Shown in pieces: positions 1 to 12,035 of a DNA stretch of 64,000 bases. The stretch is from Dastarcus helophoroides (lineage: Eukaryota; Arthropoda; Insecta; Coleoptera; Bothrideridae). The notes below the pieces were generated by a model. That model did no database searches. It was not told the DNA's origin and saw nothing but the letters and a program-made list of their open reading frames with translations. Every line of letters starts with the position of its first letter. Position 1 is the first letter of the stretch. Location of the stretch: positions 6,234,508 through 6,298,507 of the forward strand of contig CM053331.1 of NCBI GenBank assembly GCA_028583605.1, read 5' to 3'. The position numbers and the translations under genes are program-made.

Positions 1-369
1 AGGCTATTATTTTGGTGTTTAAAATGTGAAGCGAGTAAATTGTAAGATTAATTTCTCTAAGTGAAAACAACTTTTGGAGCTTTGCTTATAAAAGTCGGAA
101 TTCTCAAGTAAAAGTCTAAATTTAAAAAAAAGTCAATCTTTCGATTTGTTTTTCTAGAAATTTTTTATTTACCTTGAATTTCAACTTTAGCCTTGAAATG
201 TAAACATTTCAAATTTTTATTTTTAATTTGCGCAACAGACATTTTACCTTTTTTTTGTTGAAATTGTAGTTTAACCTTGAAGATATCGTCAAAATTGCAA
301 CTTTTTTTCTCAAATTTAGGATTAATGCTTCGAATTTTAAGTTTTTGACTTTCCAGCCGTTTTACTTAC

Positions 370-826
370 TCTCTTTCCCGATCTGGCAAGCTGGCTGATA
401 TTTGGTCTGTTATGCAAGACCTAGAACCGTAATGTAGCACAGGATATCTAAGAGGAACTTGTAAAAATACTGAACACATATTGACAATATGCGCAACGTA
501 ACCTAAAGCTACCGAAATCCCCACATCATTACAATCTAAAAAGTAATTACATCTTAAACTTATATATCTCTTGGTGCTAATTCTGTCAATACCTGATATT
601 ATATCGGAATTTGGTAAATATACCCCATGAACGCTATATTTTTTTTCTGCAACTTGCTGAATTGGATAAATATATAACAACTCCTGCAGCAATTGCTTCT
701 TCCTATGTTGACTTTGGGAGTTCAGGTGAATGAGTAGCTCTCGATGCTGGGCAGCAGTCCGATGAAATTCCTTAATCCTCTCCTTTTCCTTACTCAATGT
801 ATGATAATTTTCCATCAAATTAGATT
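370..826 (-). CDS. UVRAG: UVRAG coding exon 5 (conserved C-terminal domain start)
   Basis: The exon is 457 nt. The acceptor TTTTTGCAG is at 827 and the donor GA|GTAAGT at 369. It has the end of the coiled coil, ELLYIYPI, VALGYVAHIV and VPLRYPVLHYGSRS, and ends at PDRERE in phase 2. The next exon is not in positions 1-369, which look intronic. Confidence 0.9.
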
Positions 827-3800
827 CTGCAAAAATAACATTCAAAACATAGACAACACTAATCTATATCATACCTTTTTCCTCGTTCTCATCCGTTAAA
901 CTAAGAAGTCTTTTCTTTAGCTGTCTTAAATGTACATATTTTTTGTCACGTTCCTGCTGTAAAATCCTGTTTCTGAACTTGGCCACTTCAATTTCTTTGT
1001 TAATTCGCTGCATTTGTTGCTTTTGAACTTTGGTAGGTTTTTGCTAGAATGACGAAAATACTTTGCTAAAGCGAAAACAACAGGATTAACTGTTTAGGTT
1101 TTTTTTTTCATTCTTTGGATCTTTAAACAATTTCATTGATTTAAATATCTGGGGGTGCGTTTAGACTACACTTTATTTGGTACATTTCTTTCGGAAGTCC
1201 CAACTAATCTGAAGTAAGCTATCCGAGCCTTATCTACATAGCTGGGAGGAGGTAGCTTCCCTCTGAATAGTTAAACACTTACATCAGAGAGAAATATCTT
1301 TTATGTCAAAGAGAAATAGATGAAATGAAGTGTCTAGTATAACGCACCATGACAAACTGGGCTCGTTAAGCTATTAAAAATTTTCTGAAACTGTTTACGT
1401 TTAGTTAATCACCTGCAACATCTTATTTAAGCTGGTCATGGTAAGTAGCTGGGGAGCGTATCTAACGTTCGACGCCTCGCTGGGTGCCAACGTTTCTTCC
1501 GGGACTTCATCCGCCCCTAAATCAGGCCCACAAATTCCATTAATCTTCTGCTGAATGGCGTCAACGTCCGAGCTGCCCTTCTTGATGGAAACTTCGAGTT
1601 CGTGCAGCCTACGCAGCTTCCCAACGCTACAACTCTTCTTAACGTCCGATTTGGGAAATTTTACAGCTGTATGTCTACACGTTCTTTTCTCATCGGCGCA
1701 ATCGACCACATTTAAATTGGCTAAAAGGGGGTCGCTTTTGCTAAATTTTATACAGTGCAGACTCGTGAAATATCCCCCATTCATGTAAAATATCACAGTG
1801 TTTAAATTAAAATACGACGGCAGAATTTCCGAAATTTTAGAGCCCAAGTATACTGCGCCTGATAAGTTTATGCCCCAAGTCAGTATAATATTGTCAGTGT
1901 TGTTTAAATTTTGCTGCCATATCCTCAGAACGAACGCTGAAAATGATTAAATTAATACTTTGGAACTTTACATGTTAAATTATTAAGAAAATGGAGTGCA
2001 AAATATAAATATGGAGCCAAAAATGCTTTATACTTGATGTCCTGAATAAGAATTCAGTTTAACAGGATCTCGTAAACTCTAAGCGATTCAGAAATGATTA
2101 ACTTAAAGAAAAGTTGAACTTTACTGAATAATGCAAGGTTAAGCTGCCAAATTAGAAAAATTCGCGACCATACTTAAGAATTTTGACATTTGCAGACTAA
2201 TCTTCATTTTCAAATTACAATCTAAATTTTTAGCATAATGTGAAATTTTCCATTTCAAAATCGAAATTTAGAGAAAAATCTTCGTCGTTTCAATTTAAGA
2301 AAAACCACCTTTTAGAGACGTCCACTCGAAAATTTATTTAAAAGTTCGAAAATACAATTTTTAAAACGAAATTTCATGAAAAATGCGAAATTGAGAAATA
2401 ATTTGAATTGTGGATAAAAAAGATGAAACGAAATTCTGATATTTCAAAAACACGATCCTCTAGATTACATTAGCGAGCTGTTTCGAATTTAAAATAGAAA
2501 TTTCAAGAAGAAATCTTTGAACGCAAGACAGAAATCTTTAAAATTTAATCTTGAAGAAAAAACTATTCATTTAAAATTTTGACTTTCAAATTCAAAAATT
2601 CAAGTCTCGAGAATTCAACTTCATCAAAATTTCACTAAAAAAAATCGAAATTATGAGAGGAAATATAACTTCGAGACACAAAAAAATGACAAGTCAATAG
2701 TAAAATCGAAATTTGAGAAAAAAAATCTTACATTTTCGAGATTTTCTATTTATAATAAATGAGACAACTTAGCTGTCAAAGTGATGTAAGGGGAGTTACC
2801 ACTGTAACTGTAAATGTGTTGAAAGCTAGTAAATCTGGCTCAAAAATGAATTTTATTTCTCAAGATAATTTAGGGTAGCGACACACGAAGCGGTTTTCGC
2901 CGAGTCGGCGGCCGATTCACCACCAATTGCGAGCAAACACACTACTCGTCTTTAAAGCTGCCAACGCGCGCGGTGTAAGTAAACATGTTGCCAGTTTTTC
3001 CTGAAGCAATGGATTCTGACAATGAATTAATAATTTTAAGCCAATTTACTATATTGTCGATTGAATAATAAAAAAAAAGAAACTTCATATGTGGAAATAT
3101 TCAGTTGTTTAGAAACTCACAGAAAAAAGTCAATTTTATACTCTATTTATGAGGACAATTCAAAGCGATGTCGCAAAATTTTTTAACTATTTAAGTATGT
3201 CTTAAAATTCATTTAATGAATTAATGTGTTTGATAAAAGGGTATATCTAAGCAGGATACGGTGATGAAACGTTTTCCAACTTGTAATAACCCCACACATT
3301 TAGGTACTTTATTGCTTTTTTTATTGAGCCTCTTCCCTGCAAAATGACACCTAAATTTATGCAGTTACTAAGAAGCACAAGGAATATTTGTTTCTCGTGT
3401 GAAAAAAATCACAAAAATTGCACATAAGCAATATATGACAACTACGCTTGATATTCACAGCTTAAGAACCGCTTGTTGTGTGAATACCACCCTAAAGCAG
3501 CTATAGACGATGATACGCTTGAAGTTATAAAAAACGCTAGCTGCGCCTCATTCGAATGAGGGTACGCTCAACACAGCCTTGGTGTGACGCTGCGTGTGTT
3601 CACTGCCATAAAATCCGATGGAATCAAATGGCGACTCGGCGAAAACCGCTTCGTGTGCCTTTAGCCTTACCTGATACCGATGATAATTCTGTGCATTCTA
3701 TTTCTGACCATTTTGGATTAGGACCTTGCACTTTGCCGCTGGTGTAGAAAGGCGAGCTCATAGCCGATAAATGCAACGTGAAATACAAGCTACCTTTCTC

Positions 3801-3995
3801 GGAATCCTTTACAGTAAGATTTAGGGCAATAATTTGGTCTATATGCCGGAGGCGCAACTAAGATAAACAACAATGTTGTAAACAATGTCAGCATACAGCG
3901 AACTGGTTTTGTTTTACCTGTTGTGAGATTAGGGGGTACCATTGTCGACATCTTTGCCTCCCTGGTAATAAGATATCTTTGAAAGAAAAATTCAT
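370..3995 (-). CDS. UVRAG: UVRAG / Vps38-like autophagy and endosomal trafficking protein (5 exons, C-terminus beyond window)
   Basis: Five exons join in one frame: 3918-3995, 3671-3857, 1413-1936, 875-1043 and 370-826. They give about 472 residues before the gene leaves the left edge in the middle of a codon. The N-terminal part reads as the UVRAG C2 region: SQQ/LRLRHI at the exon 1-2 join, then YFTLHL, then IWQQN with NGGYF. A charged coiled coil follows in exons 4 and 5. The conserved block QLLQELLYIYPI, then VALGYVAHIV and FLQVPLRYPVLHYGSRS, is diagnostic of the family. UVRAG is a subunit of the Vps34-Beclin 1 class III PI3-kinase complex II and acts in endosome and autophagosome maturation. 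The start is the ATG at 3995 because it alone gives phase 0 into exon 2. Introns are 60, 1734, 369 and 48 nt; the two larger ones hold MITEs. Confidence 0.9.
875..1043 (-). CDS. UVRAG: UVRAG coding exon 4 (coiled coil)
   Basis: The exon is 169 nt. The acceptor is TTCTAG and the donor AAAAAG|GTATGA. The translation is rich in K, E, Q and R with heptad-like leucines (ILQQERDKKYVHLRQLKKRL), typical of the UVRAG coiled coil that binds Beclin 1. Confidence 0.85.
1153..1348. mobile_element. Small TIR element (MITE) in UVRAG intron 3
   Basis: Inverted ends are GGTGCGTTTAGACTA on the left and, as reverse complement of the right, GGTGCGTTATACTAGACA. The family resemblance to 34805-35348 (GGGTGCG ends) and to a fragment near 20811-20871 (shared AGAGAGAAATAT, then AAGTGTC) supports an element. 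I see no clear target-site duplication. It makes up over half of the intron. Confidence 0.55.
1413..1936 (-). CDS. UVRAG: UVRAG coding exon 3
   Basis: The exon is 524 nt. The acceptor TTTTCAG is at 1937 and the donor GCAG|GTGATT is at 1412. It encodes the second half of the C2 region (FVLRIWQQN, LTWGINLSG, NTVIFYMNGGYF), then a basic, serine-rich segment that leads into the coiled coil. Confidence 0.85.
1937..2869. other. AT-rich part of UVRAG intron 2
   Basis: No gene is seen. The stretch is mostly degenerate GTCGAAATTT-type sequence. Near 2795 the block CTGTAACTGTAAATGT followed by AAGCTAG recurs near 20718. Confidence 0.5.
2873..3666. mobile_element. PIF/Harbinger-type MITE in UVRAG intron 2
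   Basis: A perfect 26-bp inverted repeat lies at 2882-2907 and 3632-3657; it begins CACACGAAGCGG and contains TTTTCGCCGAGTCG. It extends imperfectly outwards to GGGTA at 2873 and TAGCC at 3666. The 3-bp duplication TTA (2870-2872 and 3667-3669) and the GGG-type ends fit PIF/Harbinger. The 794-bp interior has no transposase. The right boundary is the splice donor of UVRAG exon 2. Confidence 0.8.
3671..3857 (-). CDS. UVRAG: UVRAG coding exon 2 (C2 region)
   Basis: The acceptor is ATCTTAG before TTGCGC. The exon encodes LRLRHI, then YFTLHLSAM and NPKWSEIEC, matching the first C2 strands of UVRAG. The donor TCAG|GTAAGG abuts a MITE: the bases at +2 to +4 are the target-site duplication and +5/+6 come from the element. 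Confidence 0.85.
3918..3995 (-). CDS. UVRAG: UVRAG coding exon 1
   Basis: This exon has 26 codons and begins MNFSFKDILLPG. The donor is CAG|GTAAAA. It ends with ISQQ in phase 0 and joins to LRLRHI. A second ATG frame at 3951 leaves the wrong phase, so it was not chosen. Confidence 0.75.
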
Positions 3996-4628
3996 GTCAC
4001 CTGATAACACAAAGGATTTTATCAATTTATCATCTTGTGTAGCCAGTCTGATGATTGCATTGAGGAGTTTTGTGTGTATTTAACCGTTCTCACCTTTATT
4101 CTTACATTTCTAATCGACGAAAATAAAATTTGCAACATCCCACTTCTAGAAAATAAAAAATTAGTACATTGTTTGGTTATAATTGAAATGTCAATATCAA
4201 ATTTCATTCATGACAGCTGTCAAATCTCATGAACATAGAATCGTAAATTAGGCGTTTTTGCGCTTTGAACCGGTTGTAGTATTGGACATGGCTTGACGCG
4301 GTGTTGCCAATGTGTAAAAAATTTCTCAGTATCTACGAATTTTAACAATAATCGATTACGAGGAAATCACAGTTGTGGGGGTTTAAAACGGGGTAAGTCG
4401 TAGCGAACGTAATATAAAGGGATGCAACAACTTTATTTTTTTGTTTTTTAATTTTATTTAACATTTCTTCCTCCCAGTTTGGAAATATTTCAATTTTTAT
4501 TGTTGTTGACAATATTCTAAAACAGTTTATAAAATATAACTACGTGATATTTAAATTTATTTAAAACGTCACCTCATGACAGTTTATTTTTAACGCATAA
4601 AAATAATAAAAACGTGGGACTGCCGACT
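3996..4628. other. Region upstream of UVRAG, no gene seen
   Basis: This presumably holds the UVRAG 5' UTR and promoter. It has mixed composition and no convincing open frame. A TGACAGCTGTCA palindrome lies at 4213-4224; whether it is used is unknown. Confidence 0.4.
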
Positions 4629-4637
4629 GATTTCAAC

Positions 4638-5279
4638 CAGAGACTAAATAGACTGAACCTAACACGGTAAGCAGTGAAGCCAGTTGAAAGCCTGGCGGAA
4701 GCCTAGCTCCATCTAGCTCGCAATGCCCTTTTATTATTTGACAGACCTTTGCGAAGATAACATCGGTTTTTTTTTAAAGAAAATGGGCTGTAAATATGGG
4801 GAAGTGTATTGTGGATCATTGTTGAAACCTCAGTGAACACATTAGTGAAGGAAAATCAAGAGTTTCATTCTTTGGGTAGGTAAAAATAAAATATATAAAT
4901 ATTCAATTATCGGCGTGCGCGCGTCGCCATTTCACTGCAGTCATGACGTGTTTACAGCACCGGCTTAACAATATTCTACACAGGCGTCGCGTATTGAAAG
5001 AAAATTATTTTACTATTAAACCAAGATGTCTTTGAAAATAGTTCTCCTGAACTTTTACCAAAAAGCACTTATAAAAATTATCCTATTGGTCCAAAAGCCC
5101 CTAATTCTAAAGTTTCATTTAAATCGTTAGAACCGTTACGCGGCAAGTTTCTTATTTATAAATTTTACTTAATCCGACCATATCAAAGAGTAGTGGAATG
5201 CACCTCCCCACTTCCCCGAATTTTAGCTTCAACTGTACACATGAGACAACATTGAAACGTTCAGTCTATTTAGTCTCTG
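4638..5279. mobile_element. hAT- or MULE-like MITE
   Basis: A perfect 21-bp TIR beginning CAGAGACTAAATAG lies at 4638-4658 and, inverted, at 5259-5279. It is flanked by the 9-bp direct repeat GATTTCAAC (4629-4637 and 5280-5288). A CAG start and an 8-bp duplication with one chance base would fit hAT; a true 9-bp duplication would fit MULE. There is no coding capacity in the 642 bp. Confidence 0.8.
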
Positions 5280-5528
5280 GATTTCAACCAACCTGAACAA
5301 ACAGAGCTCTGATTCAGCCAAGACGCTGTCGAGCTATAGATACTTCGCGTCACCCGAATTGACGTTGACATTGTACTGCCAACTTCAAATAATGAACAAT
5401 TGGCGAGTTGTTCAAAACTAAAACCTACACAATTTCGATTTTAATTTTGAAATGTCGATTTCGATAATAAATTCGTTGCCGAACGAAATTTTCCCCAAAA
5501 ATTACACCTATCCTTGTTGAAGAAGGCT

Positions 5529-5625
5529 GTTCATCACCATCTATCCTTGTTTGCGCATCCAACTCGCGGTGCTCTAAAGGCATAATGGGGTTTTTCTTTG
5601 CGAGTGGATTGAACTTAAAAAAAAT
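5529..5625. repeat. Dispersed repeat shared with 23846-23940
   Basis: Both copies run TATCCTTGTT, then a C-rich stretch, then CTCGCGGTGCTCT and GAGTGGATTGAACTT before a poly-A run. The second copy starts directly at the right end of a mariner element. The family is not identified. The rest of 5280-5974 is AT-rich with no gene. Confidence 0.6.
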
Positions 5626-5974
5626 CTTAAACTAAAAATTGGGTCTTTATTCCGAATTTCAACCTCTGGAATTATATTTTTTTTTCAAAATTTCACAATA
5701 ATTTTTTTAATTAAAATTTGTTTATGTAAGATTTCTATTTTTTTCGTAAATTTTTACTTTTCGGTCATTTCTTTTGACATTTTCCGGACATATTAACGTT
5801 TGTGGTTATCTGAACTTTTTTATTTCCATTCTTTTAATTATGCATTTATTGAAAATGATGACTTTTTGGAAATATTGACATCAAATTTCGAACTTTTTTT
5901 AGAATTTTGACGGTTTTGTAAATTCGATTATTTTGAATTTTTTTTTTCAACGTTTTTATAAATTTCTGCGTTTC

Positions 5975-6103
5975 TGTTCGATATTGTATTGTTGTCATAA
6001 CAACAAAAATAATAATATAATTCACGATTAGAAAGAAAGTGTAAATTATTTATTCATCATAAATTATACAGTCAATAAAGAAGAAACCAGCGAATTACAT
6101 ACA
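5975..6103 (+). repeat. BEL/Pao 5' LTR
   Basis: The LTR is 129 bp. It differs from the 3' LTR by a 3-bp indel (GTTGTC versus GTC) and scattered substitutions towards the end, so the insertion is not recent. Confidence 0.8.
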
Positions 6104-6608
6104 TTTTAATGGTTCTTCGAGCCGGATTCGTGAGTGAGTAACAGGGAGTACGCCTGCAAGATAGTAAGAGTCGTTAGCCCAAGAGCCACAACAGACACAG
6201 CAGTCAGCAATTAACATGAGGTCTCACTCCAGAAAAAAAAAACACTGCAATAACACATCGGCGAACACTTCATAGGAAATCATTGGCTAAACAGTGCATC
6301 GAGTCATCGAAATTTTGAAATATTTATATTCAAGTTAGACATAATATCATTTGCAGATATATATCAAATATTTTTTGAAGCATTAGCTGAGCTTGTTAGT
6401 GTACCTTATCAAAGGAAATCAAAAGAGAAGTTTCGAGTTACAATCGGTCAGAAATTAGTGGGGTGCGTACACAGCGTCTCCAGAAAACATGCAGTAAGTC
6501 AATCAAAGTAGTAAATTTACATATGAGCGTCACAAGGATGAAAGTAAGTGGAGTTTTGGTTTCATTGTTCAATATTGACCTTTCGCATTTCCTGTATATA
6601 ACCATTTA

Positions 6609-7963
6609 ATGGCAAAAAAGAGAATGGATAAACTTAAGCATCAAATAGAAGCCATTAAAAACCAAATAAGCAAATTTGTAAATTATTTAAATACATTTGA
6701 GATGCATAAAACTTACAGTGAATTAAAAATGAGAAGGGCCACATTAGAAACTTGTTTAAACTAATTCAACGAGATTCAAACAGAAATTGAATTGATCACT
6801 ACAATTATTGATAGTGAAGAAAGAGAAGAGTTTGAGAATAGTTTCTTTGAGGCATGTTCTAGAGCATATGATTTCTTAGAAAAGTACAATAAGCACTTTT
6901 TAGTTTTTTCACCAGAAGCTCCACATTTTGCAGAATTAAGCTCCCAAATTAAATTACCTCCAATTAATCTTCCAAGATTCAGTGGCACTTATGAGGAGTG
7001 GAATGACTTTTTCGATCTTTTTCAATCTCTTATTAATACAAACCAATGTTTATCTGCAGTTCAGAAGTTCCACTACTTAAAATCATCATTACAGGGGGTG
7101 CTCTGTAATTAATTCAAGCTATAGAAACAATAGAACAGAATTATTTAGTCGCACTTGAATTATTAAAGATTCGTTTTGAAAATAAAAAACTTATATCCTT
7201 GAGTCATATTAAAACATTGTTCGAAATTCAATCGCTACAAAAAGAGAGTTTTTCTGTATTAAGACAATTTTTTGACACATTTCAGAGACAAATTAGAGCA
7301 TTAAAATTAATGGATCACGCAGATAGAGATCTTTTTGACATGTTCTTAATATTTTTATTATCCTTCAAATTGGATAAAACAGCACATGGATAATGGGAAA
7401 AAAAAGCTCTTGAAAAAGAGGGGTTGTTAACCTATAGAGAATTCAGTGAGTTTATGCAGCATAGATGTAATTTATTAGAACCATTGCAGAGAAATGTGGG
7501 TAATCAGACAACACAGTCACAATCGATTACTCACAAAAATTCAAACACACAATTCAATCCTAACAAGGTTCAAAACATTTTTGTTGCCACACAGACAAAG
7601 AATAGATCAAAAGGTGATCAATGCACCATTTGTAAAAGGCCAGACAAATTTTTTATATATGAAAATTTTTTAAATATGAATGTGAATGATCGCACATCAG
7701 AAGCAAAGAAATTGCGCCTTTGCTTAAATTGCTTGCGCTACAATCACACATACAATCAATGTCAATTGGGTTCATGCAAAAAATGTTCGCAGAAACACAA
7801 TACCTTGTTACATTTAGAAAATTCTGAATTTAATATAGGTAACACGCATACTTCGTTGGGGGCAGGAGATTCAAGTAATTTGAGTAAGGCTACACACAAC
7901 GTACAATCAAATTTTACTCAAAATATGATTCAAGATACATTGCACACTAATAATTCAATGTAA
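6609..7963 (+). pseudogene. BEL/Pao gag remnant
   Basis: The gag region opens with a basic coiled-coil segment from the ATG at 6609. It includes the Gag block LPRFSGTYEEWNDFFDLF and a cysteine-rich tail (CTICKRPD, then LCLNCLRYNH and CKKCSQKHNTLLH) that matches the zinc-knuckle end of BEL/Pao Gag. Stops near 6762, 7109 and 7391 and shifts of frame break it into pieces. Gag packages the RNA in virus-like particles. Confidence 0.82.
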
Positions 7964-7969
7964 CAACAA

Positions 7970-10900
7970 GTGTTATTAACCACAGCGTTAATAAATGTTT
8001 CCAACGCTAATAGTAAATGCATTGCCTTCAGAGTCTTACTGGACTCAGGTTCTCAGTCAAATCTTATAACTACAGAAACGTGTAGATTGTTAAACCTCAA
8101 ACCAACACGGAAAAATATGACAATTAGAGGCATAAACAGCTCTGTATCACACATTTCAGGATTAGTTACATTGAAATTATCATCACGGGTCACTTCATAT
8201 AAAACAAATCTCAATTGTTTTGTTTTATCGAAAATCACAGAAAAATTGCCTACGGTCAACATAATTTTGAAATTTCTTCAGGAATCATGTTAGCAGATCC
8301 AGATTTTGCAACATCTAACAAAATTGATCTTTTGCCTGGAACTGAAATGTTCTTTCATGTACTATGCCCCAATAAAATTATATCAAATAAAAATAATCCT
8401 GTATTACAAAACACACAATTTGGTTGGGTTGTTTCTGGAAGAATGACTCACAATTCAAGAGATAATTTAAATGTCACTTCCTGCAATTTAAACATTAGCG
8501 AAATGTTAAGCAATCAATTTAAAAAATTTTGGGAATTGGAGAACATAGGTTCAAAACCAGTTATGTCAATTGAGGAAGCGAATTGTGAGTTGTATTTTCA
8601 AAATAACTTCTCTCGCAATTTAGATGGTAGAGTTTGTGTGAAATTACCATTTAAGGAGAATTTACATTTATTGGACAATTCTAGAGATACAGCCGAAAAA
8701 AGATGGCTCAATTTAGAAAAACGATTTCAAAAAGATGTCCTATTTAAATTGCAATACAATAATTTCATTCAGGAATATATCAATCTGAATCATATGTCTT
8801 TGTTAAGAAATGATGATTCCACAGGGTTCTACATACCGCACCATGCTGTGATAAAGCAAGACAGTTTGACGACCAAATTGCGAGTGGTATTTGATGCCTC
8901 AGCTCAGACCAATTCTGGAGTGGCACTAAATGCTACATTAATGAAAGGTCCGACTATTCAAAGAGAACTTTTTGAAATAGTCACTACTTTTCGACTTCAT
9001 CCAGTAGTTCTTACAGCTGACATTGAAAAAATGTTTAGACAAATTCAAATTCCCGAAGATGATTGCAAGTATCAAAAAATTTTGAAGCGGGAAGACCCAG
9101 ATCAGAAAATACAAACAAACACACTACCTATGGTACCACAACAGCACCGTTTCTATCAGTAAGATGTTTAAGTCAATTAGCTTTAGAGTACGAGGTACAA
9201 TTCCCTGTTGCTGCTGAAGCTATTCAGAGTGACTTCTGTGTTGACGATCTTCTCACAGGAGCACAAACATTAGAAGATGCTTCAAAACTTTACACAGAGA
9301 TAACACACATACTTAAATCGGGATGTTTGGAGTTGCGAAAATGGAGTTCAAATCGTCCAGAAATTTTCTATCTTCTCTGTCAAATTAAGAAAACTATGTT
9401 GTGCCTAATGATAAATTGGAAGGTTCAAAAACTTTAGGGTTAATATGGGATTCTAACAATGACATTTTTAAATATTCCATAACACAAGATCCAAATCCTA
9501 TTCACACAAAATTTCAATACTATCTAGTATTGCACAGATTTTCAATCCATTGGGATTTTTAGGACCAGTAGTCACGTTAGCAAATTAGTGATGCAAAGGC
9601 TTTGGCAACTTAGTCTAGATTGGGATGAGATATTACCACCAGATGTACACAAGCAATGGCCCAATTTACAAAAACAATTACTTACATTGAACAATATTTC
9701 TGTGCCAAGACAAGTCACTACATCTCAGAATACACACATCTGAGTCTACATGGATTCTGTGATGCAAGTCAAAGAGCCTACGGTGCTTGCATTTATGTTA
9801 GAACCTCAGACAAAAACGGAAATGTTGCTGTTAAAATTCTTTGCTCTAAAGGAAGAGTTGCACCACTTAAAACTATAAGTTTGCCAAGGCTAAAATTATG
9901 TGCGGCTCAGTTATTATCACATTTAATTACTAAAGTAGTTACCATTTTAAAAGTATACATTGACAGTTGTTACTTGTGGACAGATTCCACAATCGTATTA
10001 TGTTGGCTTGCTTCTTCACCAACTGCATGGAAAGCGTTCATAGCCAAAAGAGTGGCCGATATTCAAAGTCACATCACTAAATACAAGTGGCAACATGTCA
10101 AAACTGCAGATAATCCTGCTGAAGCAAGAGGCCTTAACCCTGACCAACTACTAACCAACAGTTTATGGTGAAACGGACCTAAGTGGCTTTTGCAAGATCG
10201 AAAAGACTGGTCTATCACGTCAACTAGCCCCATTCCTGAAGTTGATTTTGAAAAAAGAAAAAACATAAATGTGTCTACACATCTAATTTCACAAGAGAAT
10301 GACTTTTTTTTCAGATATTCCTCAGTTACTAAGCTAATACGTATTACAGCATATCTTCTGCGATTCAAACAAAACTGTTAAAAACAAAGGCGCCAAGTTA
10401 GTGTTTTAACTTGCGAGAAGATAAGACAAGCGTTAATTTGTCTCATAAGATTATTTCAAGGACAATCCTTTTCAGATGTTGACTCACTACAAAAGAATGG
10501 TACTGTGCCTAGCCGTAGCAAATTGTTGACATTCTCTCCCTTTCTGGACAAAAATGGATTAATACGTGTAGGAGGCAGACTACGACGAGCCAATTTGTCA
10601 TATGTTCAAAAACATCTTTTATTTCTTCCTTCTTCGCACAAATTCACAGAACTACTTATCAAGAAAGAACACATATCCTTGTTGCATGCTGGACCACAAG
10701 CAACTCTGGCAGCCTTACGACTAAATTTTGGATTTTATCAGGTCGACAAGCAATTAAAAAAGTAATCAGAAGATGTTTAACTTGCTTTAGACATAAACCA
10801 AACACAATATATCCGATTATGGGAGATCTACCAGAGGAAAGAATTACACAATCAAGACCTTTCCTGAACATCGGCGTTGACTATGCAGGACCAATTACTT

Positions 10901-11764
10901 TGAAGGAAAGCCACAGACGTGGTCGTATCCACACATATCCGTTATGTTGCCGTATTTATTTGTCTATCCACAAAGGCAATTCATTTGAAGTTAGTTTCTA
11001 GTCTCAGCACAGAAGCCTTCATTGCAGCTTTGAAACGATTTACAGCTCACCGAGGTAAATGTGCGAACATTTTCTCAGACAACGCAAGTAATTTCATCAA
11101 GGCTAACAAGACATTGAAGGAAACGGAAGCGCTTCTCAGTTTAGATAATCACTGGAACACCGTACAAACCTACACAGCAAATGAAGGCATTTCTTGGCAT
11201 TTCATTCCAGCGCGATCATTTGGTGGAATTTAGGAAGCTTCAATAGTCATTTAAATATCACATGAAGGGATTAAAAGGCAACTCTGTATTTACGTTCGAA
11301 GAGTATTACATATTTTTAGTACAAGTTGAAGCTTGTCTAAACTCACGTCCCTTAACACCACTTTCAAGCGACCCCCAACGATTTATCAGCACTTACTCCA
11401 GCTCATTTTATAATAGGAGATTCTTTTCAAGCCATTCCAGAGCCACATATTACTAATGAAGTCATCACTTCATTAAAACGGTGGAACCATCTCTATTATT
11501 GCAGCACTTTTGGAAAAGGCGGTCATCGGAGTACCTAGGCTACCTACAAGGTCGTTCAAAATGAAAAATGAACAAACCCAATGTCCAAGTTGGTCAGATG
11601 GTATTATTAAAAGAAGAAAATCTGCCGCCATTAAAGTGGAAACTAGGACGAATAGTGAAGCTATACCCCCAGGAGAAGACAAAGTAGTGCGCGTGGTACA
11701 AGTAAAAATAGCAAGTGCATCTGTGAAGCGTGCTGTTAACAAACTATGCATTTTGCCACTATAG
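7970..11764 (+). pseudogene. BEL/Pao pol remnant (protease, RT, RNase H, integrase)
   Basis: In order: a protease with VLLDSGSQSNLI (about 8033); reverse transcriptase with KLRVVFDASA and LTADIEKMFRQI (8870-9060) and the catalytic block FCVDDLLTGAQT (near 9236); RNase H with LHGFCDASQRAYGA (about 9750) and a WTDSTIVLCWL block (about 9977); an integrase zinc region (HAGPQATLAALR, near 10687); and the integrase core beginning VDYAGPI (near 10876) with FSDNASNF (near 11071). Several frameshifts and stops (for example near 9110-9160, 9436, 10171 and 11233) make the polyprotein untranslatable. Confidence 0.85.
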
Positions 11765-11907
11765 GACTAAATTAGCAGATTTCATTGTAGTTATGTTTCA
11801 CATTTGCTTATGTGCATTGACTGACATTGTTTATTGTTATTTATAATGTACTTCTCATTTTTATTATATTTCATTGCATTGAAAGCAATCTTTCAAGGTG
11901 GGCAGAA

Positions 11908-12030
11908 TGTTCGATATTGTATTGTCATAACAACAAAAATAATAATTTAATTCACGATTAGAAAGAAAGTGTCAATTATTTATTCATCATAAATTATACA
12001 GTCCATAAAGAAGAACCCAGCTAACACACA
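11908..12030 (+). repeat. BEL/Pao 3' LTR
   Basis: The LTR is 123 bp. It follows the purine-rich AAGGTGGGCAGAA, which is the likely polypurine tract. Confidence 0.8.
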
Positions 12031-12035
12031 GTTTT

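Larger units (their letters stand above)
5975..12030 (+). mobile_element. BEL/Pao LTR retrotransposon, decayed
   Basis: Short LTRs (5975-6103 and 11908-12030) begin TGTTCGATATTG and end ACA. They flank a plus-strand gag-pol remnant. The flanking GTTTC (5970-5974) and GTTTT (12031-12035) are a likely 5-bp target duplication with one change. After the 5' LTR comes TTCTTCGAGCCGGATTCG, a block of the kind seen next to BEL/Pao 5' LTRs. The element lies between UVRAG and Arp2, in T-rich repeat DNA that continues on both sides. Confidence 0.88.

Noticed and set aside
3556..3747. A plus-strand frame across the MITE and UVRAG exon 2
   Set aside because: It overlaps TIR sequence and a well-supported minus-strand exon.
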